Positions 1 to 9,370 of a stretch of 64,000 nucleotides of DNA are shown here, in pieces (within the stretch, counting starts at the first letter, position 1; every line of letters starts with the position of its first letter). The stretch comes from Desulfonema magnum (GTDB taxonomy: Bacteria; Desulfobacterota; Desulfobacteria; Desulfobacterales; 4be13). The notes below the pieces were generated by a model that searched no databases, was not told the DNA's origin, and worked only from the letters and a program-made list of their open reading frames with translations. The translations under genes and the position numbers were made by a program. The stretch spans positions 7,487,001 to 7,551,000 of the forward strand of contig NZ_CP061800.1 of NCBI RefSeq assembly GCF_017377395.1. Reading direction: 5' to 3'.

Positions 1-1401
1 GGCGGTGAAATCGGCCGCGCCCAGGTGACACAGGCGGAAGCCTGCGGCCTTGCCCCGTCAGTGCATATGAATCCTGTGCTGTTGAAACCCAACAGCGATA
101 TGGGATCCCAGGTGGTGCTTCAGGGTCAGGTCTATGGAAATATGGCTGCCAGGGATTATTACGGCCTGAAGTCAGAGATTAAAAGCAAAGTCAGGGAAAG
201 TTATCAGAAACTCGAACAGGAATATGATACCATTGTCATGGAAGGCGCGGGATCCTGCTGCGAGGTCAATCTCAGAGAGCATGATATCGTTAATTTTGAA
301 ATGGCGCTGTCGGTCGGAGCGCCGGTGGTGCTGGTTGCTGACATAGACAAAGGCGGGGTATTTGCCCAGATTATCGGCGCTCTGGAAATTATTTCCCCTG
401 AAGAGCGTAATCTTGTTGCAGGATTCATCATAAACAAATTCCGGGGAGACCCCGGTCTGTTTAAAACAGGAATTGAGTATATCGAACAGCGAACCGGCAA
501 ACCGGTTTTCGGACTTGTGCCGGTTTTCACGGATTTCAAAATAGATGCCGAAGACAGCATGTCACTGGAAAAAACAATAGCTTCTCATTCCCATGCCAGA
601 GCATCGGAACGAGAAAGCCCCAAATCCGACCAGTGTATTCATATCGCTGTTGTGAGACTGCCGCATGTTTCCAATTTTACTGATCTTGAAGTGCTTGAAA
701 ATGAACCGGAAGTCATGATCACCTGGCTAAAAACGCCGGACCAGCTTGAGAAATACGATGTCATTATTCTGCCGGGAAGCAAAAGTACGGTAAGTGATAT
801 GACGTGGCTGCATGAACGCGGATGGGTAACACCTGTAAAAAAATTTGCAGACAGGGATAACAAACTGGTTGTGGGACTTTGCGGCGGCTTTCAGATGCTC
901 GGAATAGAAATAGGCGATCCCCACGAAATCGAGGGAAGGACGAAAAAAACACAAGGACTGGGTCTGCTCAATGTTTTCACAGAAATAGAAAAAACCAAAG
1001 TTGTCAGGCGTTCTGTTGGTCAGGATAAATTATTCGGTGTCAAAGTCTGCGGCTATGAGATACATATGGGACGGACGAAATTATCCTCTTCTTCCCGAAC
1101 AGAAGGCCGAGAAGCAGATAAAAATTTTTTGGAACTGGAAACCGGCCCGGACGGTGCCATCAATTCCCGGGGAAATGTCTTCGGAACTTACCTGCACGGG
1201 CTTTTCGATTCAGGCGCATTCCGTAAAAAATTTCTTGAGCATGTTGCCAAAGAAAAAGGAATATTGTTTGACAATGCCATTGAAAGAAGGGATTACTGGG
1301 CTGAAAAAGACAAAAACTATGATCAGCTTGCCGAACATTTCTCAAAATATGTTGATGTGGAACATATCATAAGAATAATGGAAAAGAGAATTGATAATTG
1401 A
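1..1401 (+). CDS. cobQ: Cobyric acid synthase CobQ, 5' end outside window
   Basis: Glutamine-dependent amidation of adenosylcobyrinic acid a,c-diamide to adenosylcobyric acid in cobalamin synthesis (cytoplasm). The frame is open from base 1 (GGEIGRAQ), so only about 30-40 residues are missing; a GTG at 25 is internal, not the start. The visible 466 residues show the BioD-like ATP-binding half (MNPVLLKP, DKGGVFAQIIG) and a C-terminal class I glutaminase half with the nucleophile Cys in GLCGGFQMLG (about visible residue 294) and His in GTYLHGLFD (about 399). The last residues (RIDN) and the stop codon are encoded by the ATTGATA heptamer tract that starts at 1389. Convergent with the phosphorylase-like gene. 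Assignment is firm; the upstream operon cannot be seen. Confidence 0.95.
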   Translation, partial: GGEIGRAQVTQAEACGLAPSVHMNPVLLKPNSDMGSQVVLQGQVYGNMAARDYYGLKSEIKSKVRESYQKLEQEYDTIVMEGAGSCCEVNLREHDIVNFEMALSVGAPVVLVADIDKGGVFAQIIGALEIISPEERNLVAGFIINKFRGDPGLFKTGIEYIEQRTGKPVFGLVPVFTDFKIDAEDSMSLEKTIASHSHARASERESPKSDQCIHIAVVRLPHVSNFTDLEVLENEPEVMITWLKTPDQLEKYDVIILPGSKSTVSDMTWLHERGWVTPVKKFADRDNKLVVGLCGGFQMLGIEIGDPHEIEGRTKKTQGLGLLNVFTEIEKTKVVRRSVGQDKLFGVKVCGYEIHMGRTKLSSSSRTEGREADKNFLELETGPDGAINSRGNVFGTYLHGLFDSGAFRKKFLEHVAKEKGILFDNAIERRDYWAEKDKNYDQLAEHFSKYVDVEHIIRIMEKRIDN

Positions 1402-1475
1402 TAATTGATAATTGCCAATTGATATTTGATATTTGAGCCTAATTCCTGATTCCTAATTCCCAAGTTCCTGATTGT
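1389..1475. repeat. Two heptamer tracts back to back between convergent genes
   Basis: About seven units of ATTGATA/ATTTGATA (1389-1436) are followed by units of TAATTCC/TGATTCC (1438-1475). The first tract encodes the end of cobQ; the second, read on the minus strand, encodes the end of the phosphorylase-like gene. Both heptamers contain a stop codon in the sense direction of the gene they terminate. Confidence 0.85.
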
Positions 1476-2236
1476 AGCAGGTTATTTTTCAAAAAGGCCA
1501 TAAGAAATCGGTAAGATGTTTCAATGGCATACAGGCGAAAATGGTCATCTTTTTCATCATCTGTGTGATCTGTTACTGTTTTGACAATCAGACATGAATC
1601 TGCCTTTTCAACGTTGGCTGTTTCAAAAATTTTTCGGATGTGCCTGTTCATCAGAGGAAACAGTTCCGGATTTTCTTCCGTGTGTGTTTCAGTTCCCATC
1701 GGAGTGATGTGAACCGTTGGCTTATCAGACACCGCTGTAATCATAGCCGGTCGTCTGCTTTTTATCGTGCGTACCCAGTCCGAAGAAAAATTTTGGGCAT
1801 TTTGAATCCATAACGAATTAAAATTACAATTAGTTATCTCATTAAAAGCGTCTTCTTTTTTTGCCCCTCCTTCATGAAAAGCTTTTATTTTTCCCGCATC
1901 ATAATGAAACATGCGTTCAGCAACAACCACATCTCCCAAAGCCATTTTACCCTGCCGCCCCGGACAAACACCAACCATTGAAATCCAGCGCGGCTTTAGC
2001 TCGTTCATTAAACGACATGTGTCGTCTGAAGCAGAAGTTTTTTCCATATCAATGGGCTGCATAACTGCAAATGAAAATCCGTTTCCCATATTCCCATTAA
2101 CATTTCGGGTGTAATAGGCAACTCCTTTACTGTCTTCCTGATCCTGCCAGTCTGGTTCTGCTTCAAGAATAATTTCAAGTTCATCCCTGAGCGTAGTGAT
2201 TAGCAACACGTCAACCTGAGAATCTCTTTTAAGCAT
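1439..2236 (-). CDS. Nucleoside phosphorylase-superfamily protein
   Basis: 265 residues if started at the ATG at 2236, which follows GGGAAAGGGATT; the longer open frame to 2347 runs into a palindromic repeat and is unlikely. The N-terminus VDVLLITTLRDELEIILEAEPDW and the central VGVCPGRQGKMALGDVVVAE block resemble the PNP/MTA-SAH nucleosidase (PNP_UDP_1) fold, including the glycine-rich G-x-C-x-G turn and a later HITPMGTE segment. Members cleave or phosphorolyse N-glycosidic bonds; divergent stand-alone members also occur as signalling or conflict-system effectors, and I cannot choose between these. C-terminal residues (WELGIRN) come from the TAATTCC heptamer tract. No operon partner; convergent with cobQ. 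Confidence 0.7.
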   Translation of the reverse strand: MLKRDSQVDVLLITTLRDELEIILEAEPDWQDQEDSKGVAYYTRNVNGNMGNGFSFAVMQPIDMEKTSASDDTCRLMNELKPRWISMVGVCPGRQGKMALGDVVVAERMFHYDAGKIKAFHEGGAKKEDAFNEITNCNFNSLWIQNAQNFSSDWVRTIKSRRPAMITAVSDKPTVHITPMGTETHTEENPELFPLMNRHIRKIFETANVEKADSCLIVKTVTDHTDDEKDDHFRLYAIETSYRFLMAFLKNNLLQSGTWELGIRN

Positions 2237-2398
2237 TTTTAATCCCTTTCCCCTATAGTTAAAATTATTTGAACTTTGAGAATATTCTTTGCCTATGGTT
2301 ATGTGAAATGTTGCGGACGGGGTTGCAAACCCCGTCCGGCTAAACATTTTTAATCCCTCTCCTTATAGTTAAAGTTATTTGAACTTTAAGAATATTCG
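2231..2398. repeat. Duplicated 5' region flanking a GGACGGGGTT palindrome
   Basis: About 58 bp upstream of the phosphorylase-like gene (2231-2290) recurs with a few changes at 2343-2398. Between them is the palindrome GGACGGGGTT-GCA-AACCCCGTCC (2315-2337), also present at 10830-10852 and 10889-10911 and as a half copy at 50477. Confidence 0.8.
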
Positions 2399-2630
2399 GA
2401 ACATCTAAAAATATTTGTTTCATAAAACAAGGAGGTATACAAATCAATAAGGTAAAGACAGTATTCAGCGGTAGGAAAATCCTACTTTCAGATAAGGGAA
2501 AGGGGTTGTTTCTTTGTTACAATTCTGTTAAAGAAAAAGAATTTCGGAAAAAATAGTATATAACAATTTTAAATAATTAATAATAAATAGCATTAGCTGA
2601 TATTAATCCGCCTGAAAAAAAGGAACAGTT

Positions 2631-5081
2631 ATGAAATCATTCTCCAAACTATTTGATTACAGTAAAAGTATGACAGCAAAAATCCTCTTACTGAATCTGA
2701 TAATTTTCATTGTGTTTGGAATCATTATAGGCGTCATGGTCCTGGCCTTTCGCGATATAGGCGAACTCACGGATAAAATTATTGACAGAGAGGCCAGACA
2801 GATTATCCATAATGCGGGAATGGCAAGAGAAATTTCAGGCGTTTTTGACAGAGCCAACATGCTGATCGGGACATTTTACAAAAATGAAGCACTCTTGAAA
2901 ACCAACGGAGATATTCTTTTAAATGAAACAGAGCGTCTCTCAAGCCAAAAAATGGATGAAAAATTGAAAAAATCGCTCACAGATTTTAAAACCCGGCTGG
3001 AACTTTTTTTAAAACAATGTGCGCGGATTAACGATATTTCCAAACATGTTCATTTGATTAACGACGATCTCACTAACAGCCTTGCTAAAATGGATAATAT
3101 AATTTCCGAGAAGATCATTTTGCTTATCACGGAGGAAAAAGACGTGTCTGATCTTAGGCAACTGAGCATTCTGATTCCCTCATACAGAGAATATCTGCTT
3201 AAAGTGAATCTTCAGTTTGCAGCGCTGGAAACGCTGCGTTCTGAGAAAAACGCAGAGACGATCTGTGCCTTATTGGCGGAACTGCATCTCAGACTCAGAA
3301 CGCTTCTCACATTCGATCCTCAGGTCCTGAGCTGCAAAAATAATTTACTCAACGGTGTTTCAGAATATGAGAAATACATTGCAGTTTTTAATGATGCCGT
3401 CACTGAATTTCATATCCGTCTGACTGAACTGAACAGAGGGAAACAACAGATTATCGGTGTCATGGAGAACTTAAATAAAGAAATCATAAACAAATTTCAT
3501 CATATTCATGAAAAAACGAAAAAAGTAATGCGATCTTCCATGTATTTTGTTTATATTTTGTCCGGCACCGTTATTATTCTGTTCGGCGTACTTACCTATA
3601 TCTTTTTTCTGCTGAATATCCGAAAACCCATGGAATTAATTTGCCAGGAACTGGAATCCGTGGGAAACGGAGATTTTGACGCCCGGATCCGGCTTGAAAG
3701 AGTTGATGAGTGGAGTGTGATTGAACAATCTCTTAACAAAATGGTGTCGGAGATATGGGACTCTTATTCCGAGCTTTACCTCAAAAATGAACAACTGCAA
3801 AAAATGCACAAGGAATTAGAAGCCACGGCAACATATCTGGAGGCCGAGGTCGCAGAGCGTAAGCGGACAGAGAAAAAACTATGGAAAAGTCAGCAATACA
3901 TAAAAAATATCATTGATTTTATGCCTTCAGCCATGATCGGAGTGGATAACGAAGGCCGAGTCACCCATTGGAACATGGCCGCGGAAAAAGTGGTCGGCAT
4001 CAGCGCTGAAGAGGCTCAGAACAAATTTGTCACAGATGTTTATCCCGAGCTGGATCCTCAGATGAATCGCATCCGCAGGTCACTGACAGATCTCAGGCCG
4101 TTAAAAGCTGAAAAACAGATCCGGCTCAGGCAAGATGAAATCTGCTACGATGATATTATGATCTATCCGCTGGCTGCTGACGGTGAGGAAGGAGCGGTCA
4201 TTCGGATAGATGATGTCACTTCACGGGTACGGATTGAGGAGATGATGATTCAGACCGAAAAAATGATGTCCGTAGGCGGACTGGCCGCGGGCATGGCCCA
4301 TGAAATCAATAACCCCCTGGGGGTGATCCTTCAGGGTACACAGAATACATTTCGCCGCCTCTCCCCGGAACTTGAGGTAAACCTGAAAGTTGCCAGAGAA
4401 TGCGGAACAGATTTGGAAACCATTCGTTCTTATTTAAAAAAGCGTAGTATTTTAAGATATATGAACGGAATAAAAGACGCGGGCACACGGGCAGCCAAAA
4501 TTGTGACCAACATGCTCAACTTCAGCCGCCAAAGCGAGGCAAATATGGTTCCGACGAATATTAACAAACTGCTCGACAATACCATAGAACTCGCTGCAAA
4601 TGATTATGATCTCAAAAAAAAATATGATTTCAGATATATTGTGATCATAAGGGATTATGCTCATCAGCTGACAGAGGTTCCCTGCATTGTCACAGAAATC
4701 GAACAGGTTATCCTCAACCTGTTGAGAAATTCCGCTCAGGCCATGGCTGAGATAAAAGAAAGAAAAAACACTTCCAAAATTATTTTACGAACAAAAAGGG
4801 AAGCAGAGCATGTGCAAATTGAAATCCAGGATAACGGTCCCGGAATGGATGAAAAAATCCGCACCCGTATTTTTGAACCGTTCTTTACCACAAAAACTGT
4901 CGGGCTCGGCACAGGTCTGGGGCTTTCTGTTTCATACTTTATTATTACCAAGAATCATAGGGGAACCATGTCTGTTGAATCCGAACCCGGGAGAGGAGCT
5001 AAATTTATCATTCGTCTGCCGCTGACAAGGACACCGCCTAATGAGCGGATTTATCGTTCCTATTCCCCCGGAAATATTTGA
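2631..5081 (+). CDS. Membrane sensor histidine kinase (HAMP-PAS-HisKA-HATPase)
   Basis: 816 residues; SD-like AAGGAAC upstream of the ATG. Order: TM1 (about 18-42), a long helical periplasmic sensor region (about 43-300), TM2 (about 305-328), HAMP (about 330-385), coiled coil, PAS (about 415-535), HisKA with phospho-acceptor His557 in [11 protein letters not shown], then an ATPase domain with N-box [18 protein letters not shown] and [10 protein letters not shown]. The NtrB-like H-box has an insert after it (roughly 570-610), so the dimerisation helices are longer than usual. No receiver domain and no adjacent regulator, so its partner is elsewhere. The stop codon lies inside the left arm of an inverted-repeat element (5078-5200). 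The ligand is unknown. Confidence 0.93.
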   Translation: MKSFSKLFDYSKSMTAKILLLNLIIFIVFGIIIGVMVLAFRDIGELTDKIIDREARQIIHNAGMAREISGVFDRANMLIGTFYKNEALLKTNGDILLNETERLSSQKMDEKLKKSLTDFKTRLELFLKQCARINDISKHVHLINDDLTNSLAKMDNIISEKIILLITEEKDVSDLRQLSILIPSYREYLLKVNLQFAALETLRSEKNAETICALLAELHLRLRTLLTFDPQVLSCKNNLLNGVSEYEKYIAVFNDAVTEFHIRLTELNRGKQQIIGVMENLNKEIINKFHHIHEKTKKVMRSSMYFVYILSGTVIILFGVLTYIFFLLNIRKPMELICQELESVGNGDFDARIRLERVDEWSVIEQSLNKMVSEIWDSYSELYLKNEQLQKMHKELEATATYLEAEVAERKRTEKKLWKSQQYIKNIIDFMPSAMIGVDNEGRVTHWNMAAEKVVGISAEEAQNKFVTDVYPELDPQMNRIRRSLTDLRPLKAEKQIRLRQDEICYDDIMIYPLAADGEEGAVIRIDDVTSRVRIEEMMIQTEKMMSVGGLAAGMAHEINNPLGVILQGTQNTFRRLSPELEVNLKVARECGTDLETIRSYLKKRSILRYMNGIKDAGTRAAKIVTNMLNFSRQSEANMVPTNINKLLDNTIELAANDYDLKKKYDFRYIVIIRDYAHQLTEVPCIVTEIEQVILNLLRNSAQAMAEIKERKNTSKIILRTKREAEHVQIEIQDNGPGMDEKIRTRIFEPFFTTKTVGLGTGLGLSVSYFIITKNHRGTMSVESEPGRGAKFIIRLPLTRTPPNERIYRSYSPGNI

Positions 5082-5200
5082 ACCACACGTCCCCGCATAC
5101 GGATGGTAAAAAAGCAATCCACTGTCAGATGGAAGAATATCCGTTATAATCAGAAAATCAGCGCAAAATCTGTGTTATCTGCGTTAATCTGTGGTTCAAA
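5078..5200. repeat. Inverted-repeat element with 11-bp ends
   Basis: Ends are TTTGAACCACA (5078-5088) and TGTGGTTCAAA (5190-5200). The inner part has the ATCTGTGTTATCTGCGTTA sequence that is dispersed in many bacterial genomes. The left end supplies the stop codon of the kinase. The GGTTCAAATCC at its right edge only resembles a tRNA T-loop. The rest of 5201-5576 has no gene I can support. Confidence 0.7.
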
Positions 5201-5576
5201 TCCTTTTAGGTTGATTTTTATTTGATAAATTCCATGTGCTTAAAATTTTTCTGGACATTTTTTTTGAATATCTGATATATGACGGATATAGCTGTTTATA
5301 TTCAAAGCGTTATTTTCCTGCCCAGGTTTTTCATATTTTCTGGAAAAGGAGGCTGACGAGTCAGATATCATCAGTTCTGCTGTTACAGACACAATCGTGA
5401 TACTCATATATTGCTTTTTATATGAAAGTGATTCAGGATTCAGGATTTGCCCCGAGTTTCATCGCTCGTTGTGACCGGCAGATCATAGCCGTTTATACCA
5501 GTTATCAGAAACCCATGTCCAGAAAAATTTTCAGCAACTCGGATTTACCGAATAATGACAGGAACATACCCTATTA

Positions 5577-5642
5577 TCCGGAGTGCCAGGCTTACAGTTC
5601 GCTAATGAGGTTTCCGCCAAACTGCAAGTTTGGCACTCCGGA
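5577..5642. repeat. Palindromic repeat, GCCAAACTGCAAGTTTGGC family
   Basis: Outer arms TCCGGAGTGCCA (5577-5588) and TGGCACTCCGGA (5631-5642), with an inner hairpin GCCAAACTGCAAGTTTGGC. Same family at 16565-16591, 16753-16829, 48900-48985 and 56467-56539. Confidence 0.85.
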
Positions 5643-5666
5643 GCGACAGATATTTTCTTAAATACT

Positions 5667-7100
5667 ATGATTAATAAAACACTCGGCAGGTTGCGTGCCT
5701 TTCATATTTTTGAAGGATTATGCGAAGGACTCTCTCTTTTTTCCGGGCCGACTCGTGCGGCCCTTGTTTACGCCTCAAGACCGGACAGCCCGATAAAAAT
5801 CTATGATCCCCAGGAACTTCTCCGGGGGCATGAACCCAAACTCAAAGAACTTTATTTGGATTCGGACAAATGGCGTGATTTCCCGAATATCCGGAAGGTG
5901 AGGTGTCTGAAATATCCCCTCAGTATCGAAGATAGCCTTGAACTGACCGGACTTATTTCTCGCGGAGGGAGGTCCCCGTCTGTGTTTTATCAGATGTGGT
6001 TTACAGAGCATCATCCGGATATGTGTTCCATCGGCCCCACAGAACGATGGCTGGAGCAGGCCATATGGCTTCTCTCTCACGAGGCTGCCACTGAAAGCAC
6101 CATCCACACCGGAACTTCGGGATGTGTTCTTAGGGAATACTCGACCCATGCTGTGCGGGATTACATTGTGGATGAACTGAATATTGCATTGGGAATGGAT
6201 CTTCAGCTACGGGTCTATCCTGTTTTGGATGCTGTGCTTGGTATTTCCAAAACCCTGGAAGAAGGCGCGTGGCCAAGGGGAAAGATGGTCTGTATCGAGT
6301 CCAGGGCATTATCAAAAGTGAATTTTCTGGCCCGTTTCCCAGATTTTGAACAGCCCAGCCTGAAAAATTTTAAGCATGTGCGAAAGTTGCTTCAGGCAGT
6401 GGAATATTCTGAGCGAAAACTGATTTCTGACGGAAAGTTCATTATCGGCATTGCAACCGGCGAAATGCCGAAATATCGGATCAGTGCTGATTTCAGAGGC
6501 GGACATGGTTTTCTGCTATTAAATGGAAATCAGATTTGCAGCTTTTTTGACGGGCGTTTTCACTCCTCCACCCGCCAAGCCAAACTGGTGGAGCTGGAAG
6601 AGATTCTCATTGAATCTCAGTTGGATACGCCGGACCAGCACACGCTTTTTAAAATTATCTCCGCAATTGTTCATAACGCGGAAGATCACAAGCACGGCTG
6701 CACTCTTGTTGTTGATCTCAATGATCCGCCCATAAAAATCTCCGGCCAGCATTTGGAAGCGCCCCTTGATCTTCAGCAGGACTGTTTTCTGGAACTGACC
6801 CAATCTCTGTCAGCGCTTGACGGATCATTGCATATTGGGAGAGACCTGAAACTATGGGGGTTTGCCTGTATTCTTGACGGCAGGGCCATACCCGGTGAAG
6901 ACAGAGCCAGGGGTGCCCGGTTTAATTCAGCGCTTCGGTTTACCGCGGAACATCATAATATCGTTGTGGTAGTTGTCTCATCAGACAGACCTGTCTCCGT
7001 AATTCAGGAGGGCGTGGAACTCACCGCCCAATGCGAGTGGAAACCCGTCTCCGCACGCCTGCCCACTCCGCCGACATTGGAACAGTGGCTTGAAGAATAA
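5667..7100 (+). CDS. DAC (DisA_N-type) domain protein with variant signature
   Basis: 477 residues from the ATG at 5667; the open frame extends to 5583 but that part is the palindromic repeat. The last 110 residues look like a diadenylate cyclase domain: DGSLHIGRDLKLWGFACIL (Asp385 in the DGA position), then GARFNSALRFTAE (Arg418) and a hydrophobic strand ending VVSSDRPVSVIQEG. Characterised DACs have DGA and RHR; here these read DGS and RFN. The preceding ~370 residues are a non-standard region I do not recognise, probably a sensor or an N-terminal domain linked to DAC. If active it makes c-di-AMP from two ATP; if not, it could bind nucleotide only. No obvious SD. Followed by heptamer repeats and the DUF523 gene. 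Confidence 0.7.
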   Translation: MINKTLGRLRAFHIFEGLCEGLSLFSGPTRAALVYASRPDSPIKIYDPQELLRGHEPKLKELYLDSDKWRDFPNIRKVRCLKYPLSIEDSLELTGLISRGGRSPSVFYQMWFTEHHPDMCSIGPTERWLEQAIWLLSHEAATESTIHTGTSGCVLREYSTHAVRDYIVDELNIALGMDLQLRVYPVLDAVLGISKTLEEGAWPRGKMVCIESRALSKVNFLARFPDFEQPSLKNFKHVRKLLQAVEYSERKLISDGKFIIGIATGEMPKYRISADFRGGHGFLLLNGNQICSFFDGRFHSSTRQAKLVELEEILIESQLDTPDQHTLFKIISAIVHNAEDHKHGCTLVVDLNDPPIKISGQHLEAPLDLQQDCFLELTQSLSALDGSLHIGRDLKLWGFACILDGRAIPGEDRARGARFNSALRFTAEHHNIVVVVVSSDRPVSVIQEGVELTAQCEWKPVSARLPTPPTLEQWLEE

Positions 7101-7147
7101 AAAATAGGCGTTAGGTGCATGAGCAGGATTAGGACCAGATTTTAGCC

Positions 7148-7177
7148 TTAACACCTAACACCTAACACCTAACACCT
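7148..7177. repeat. CTAACAC heptamer tract
   Basis: Four head-to-tail CTAACAC units between the DAC gene and the DUF523/DUF1722 gene. The same motif is at 49168-49196 (opposite strand) and, as two units, at 55559-55573. Confidence 0.85.
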
Positions 7178-7193
7178 TATAAAAACGTAACTT

Positions 7194-8147
7194 ATGGAAA
7201 AAACGACAATTAAATTGGGGATAAGCAGTTGTCTTCTGGGGCATAAGGTTCGGTATGACGGGGGACATAAACGGGACCGCTTTCTCACAGACACGCTGGG
7301 AAAATATGTCGAATATGTTCCGGTTTGTCCTGAAACAGATTGCGGCATGGGCGTTCCGAGAGAAACCCTGCGGCTGGTCGGATCCCCCGATGCTCCGCGT
7401 CTTATGACCACTCGTACAAAACAGGATCGCACTGAACAAATGATCCGATGGGCCTCCGAACGGGTGAGAACGTTGGAACACGAGGAACTTTGCGGATTTA
7501 TCTTTAAAAAAGATTCTCCCAGCAGCGGCATGGAAAGGGTAAAGGTTTATAGTGAGAAAGGAGGGATGTCAAAAACCGGCGTGGGCATCTTTGCCAGAAT
7601 GTTCATGGAACATTTCCCCCTGCTCCCGGTGGAGGACGAAGGCCGTCTCCATGATCCCAAACTCCGTGAAAATTTCATTGAACGCATCTTTGTTTACAAG
7701 CGATGGCGGGAGCTTTCGGCCCGAAAGAAAACCAGAGGGGACTTGGTAGATTATCACACCCGGCATAAGCTGCTGATTTTGTCTCACAGCCAAAAGCATT
7801 ACAGAATCATGGGAAAGCTCGTGGCTGAGGCCAAAGGAACGCGGATAAATGAGTTATATGAGAAGTATGAGAACATTTTAACAGAGGCTCTGCAGCTGAA
7901 GACAACGCCCAAAAAAAATGCAAATGTGCTTCAGCATATTATGGGGTATTTCAAAGCGCAGCTTTCATCCGATGAAAAGCAGGAACTCATTGAAGTCATT
8001 GATTATTATCGAACCGAGAATATTCCCCTGATCGTGCCGGTCACGCTCTTGAATCATTACATACGAAAATATGATCAGCCTTATCTGAAAGCACAGCACT
8101 ACCTCAGCCCTCACCCCATAGAACTTCAACTGAGAAATCATGTCTGA
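7194..8147 (+). CDS. DUF523 and DUF1722 fusion protein (TudS/YbgA type)
   Basis: 317 residues. The N-terminal DUF523 half (about 1-150) has Cys13 (GISSCLLG), Cys45 and Cys50 (PVCPETDCGMG) and Cys100 (LCGFIFKKDSPSSG). In characterised DUF523 proteins (thiouracil desulfurase, TudS) conserved cysteines hold an Fe-S cluster used for desulfuration. The C-terminal half (about 185-310; LLILSHSQKHYRIMGKLV) is DUF1722/YbgA, a helical domain of unknown function. The fusion is common. Probable role: removal of sulfur from thiolated bases or another small substrate; the substrate here is inferred only. It sits 93 bp after the DAC gene, separated by CTAACAC heptamers, so co-transcription is possible. Confidence 0.9.
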   Translation: MEKTTIKLGISSCLLGHKVRYDGGHKRDRFLTDTLGKYVEYVPVCPETDCGMGVPRETLRLVGSPDAPRLMTTRTKQDRTEQMIRWASERVRTLEHEELCGFIFKKDSPSSGMERVKVYSEKGGMSKTGVGIFARMFMEHFPLLPVEDEGRLHDPKLRENFIERIFVYKRWRELSARKKTRGDLVDYHTRHKLLILSHSQKHYRIMGKLVAEAKGTRINELYEKYENILTEALQLKTTPKKNANVLQHIMGYFKAQLSSDEKQELIEVIDYYRTENIPLIVPVTLLNHYIRKYDQPYLKAQHYLSPHPIELQLRNHV

Positions 8148-8156
8148 TCCCGGTGT

Positions 8157-8534
8157 TTAGTTCTTCTCAATGGTATGAGATGAGACAGAAGGAGAACGAC
8201 GCGTCAGCTTGGGATTATTCCAATGTCGTTTTTTATCCCGTTCTGTCTTTTTTTCAAAATTTTTCCGAATGGCTTCGGTTAAATCAATCCCCGTCTGATT
8301 CGCAATGCAAACCACGACAAAAAGCACATCTGCCAGTTCATCTGCCAAATCATAGTATGCCTCGGATTTTTTAAAGCTCTGATCCCCATAGACCCTGGAC
8401 ATGATTCTCGCCACTTCTCCGACCTCCTCCGTCAACTGGGCCAGATTTGTCAGTTCGGAGAAATATCTTACCCCGATGGTATGAACCCAGTCATCAATCA
8501 TCGCCTGATATTCCTTAATCGTTAATTCTGGCAT
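8157..8534 (-). CDS. MazG-like nucleotide pyrophosphohydrolase
   Basis: 125 residues from the ATG at 8534, preceded by GAGGAAAAC. The all-alpha NTP pyrophosphohydrolase signature is visible: EEVGEVAR (metal-binding Glu residues, about 37-44) and DELADVLFVVVCIANQTGIDL (about 65-84). A single-domain member like this typically hydrolyses (d)NTPs to (d)NMPs for pool sanitation. The residues that an open frame would add upstream of Met1 are the translated tandem repeat of 8625-9335 and are not part of the protein. Basic, Ser-rich tail after residue 108. No operon partner on this strand. Confidence 0.9.
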   Translation of the reverse strand: MPELTIKEYQAMIDDWVHTIGVRYFSELTNLAQLTEEVGEVARIMSRVYGDQSFKKSEAYYDLADELADVLFVVVCIANQTGIDLTEAIRKNFEKKTERDKKRHWNNPKLTRRSPSVSSHTIEKN

Positions 8535-8624
8535 TCTGTTTTCCTCTTCTGTATGTAAACTCGTTTCCATTGTAAAAGCCCTGAAAGAGTGATTTATCAT
8601 CTCGAAAACTTTTCGGGACCAAAA

Positions 8625-9335
8625 GGAGTGCAAAAATAGAGCGAAGCGGTTTTTTGCACACGCCGGAAAAATTTTCGCTCTGCTGATTTTCCCGGATAAA
8701 GGAGTGCAAAAATAGAGCGAAGCGGTTTTTTGCACACGCCGGAAAAAATTTTTGCTCTGCTGAATTTCCCGGATAAAGGAGTGCAAAAATAGAGCGAAGC
8801 GGTTTTTTGCATACTCTCTCCGGAAAAATTTTTGCTCTGCTGATTTTCCCGGATAAAGGAGTGCAAAAATAGAGCGAAGCGGTTTTTTGCATACGCCGGA
8901 AAAATTTTCGCTCCGCTGAATTTCCCGGATAAAGGAGTGCAAAAATAGAGCGAAGCGGTTTTTTGCATACTCTCTCCGGAAAAAATTTTCGCTCCGCTGA
9001 ATTTCCCGGATAAAGGAGTGCAAAAATAGAGCGAAGCGGTTTTTTGCATACGCCGGAAAAATTTTCGCTCCGCTGAATTTCCCGGATAAAGGAGTGCAAA
9101 AATAGAGCGAAGCGGTTTTTTGCATACTCTCTCCGGAAAAAATTTTCGCTCCGCTGAATTTCCCGGATAAAGGAGTGCAAAAATAGAGCGAAGCGGTTTT
9201 TTGCATACTCTCTCCGGAAAAAATTTTCGCTCCGCTGAATTTCCCGGATAAAGGAGTGCAAAAATAGAGCGAAGCGGTTTTTTGCATACTCCGGAAAAAA
9301 TTTTTGCTCTGCTGAATTTCCCGGATTGCTGTTTT
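8625..9335. repeat. Nine-copy tandem repeat, 76/81-bp units
   Basis: Units begin GGAGTGCAAAAATAGAGCG at 8625, 8701, 8778, 8858, 8934, 9015, 9091, 9172 and 9253. Spacing is 76-77 or 80-81 bp; the longer units carry TACTCTCTCCGG where the shorter have CGCCGG. Each unit has AGAGCGAAGCGG opposed to CGCTCCGCTG, so each can fold. On the minus strand all frames stay open, giving false repetitive ORFs. Confidence 0.95.
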
Positions 9336-9370
9336 TCAGATGACTGGGTTCGATAATCTGTGCAATTTTT

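Noticed and set aside
5190-5205. tRNA T-loop (GGTTCAAATCC)
   Set aside because: It is the end of an inverted-repeat element; no acceptor or anticodon stem can be formed around it.
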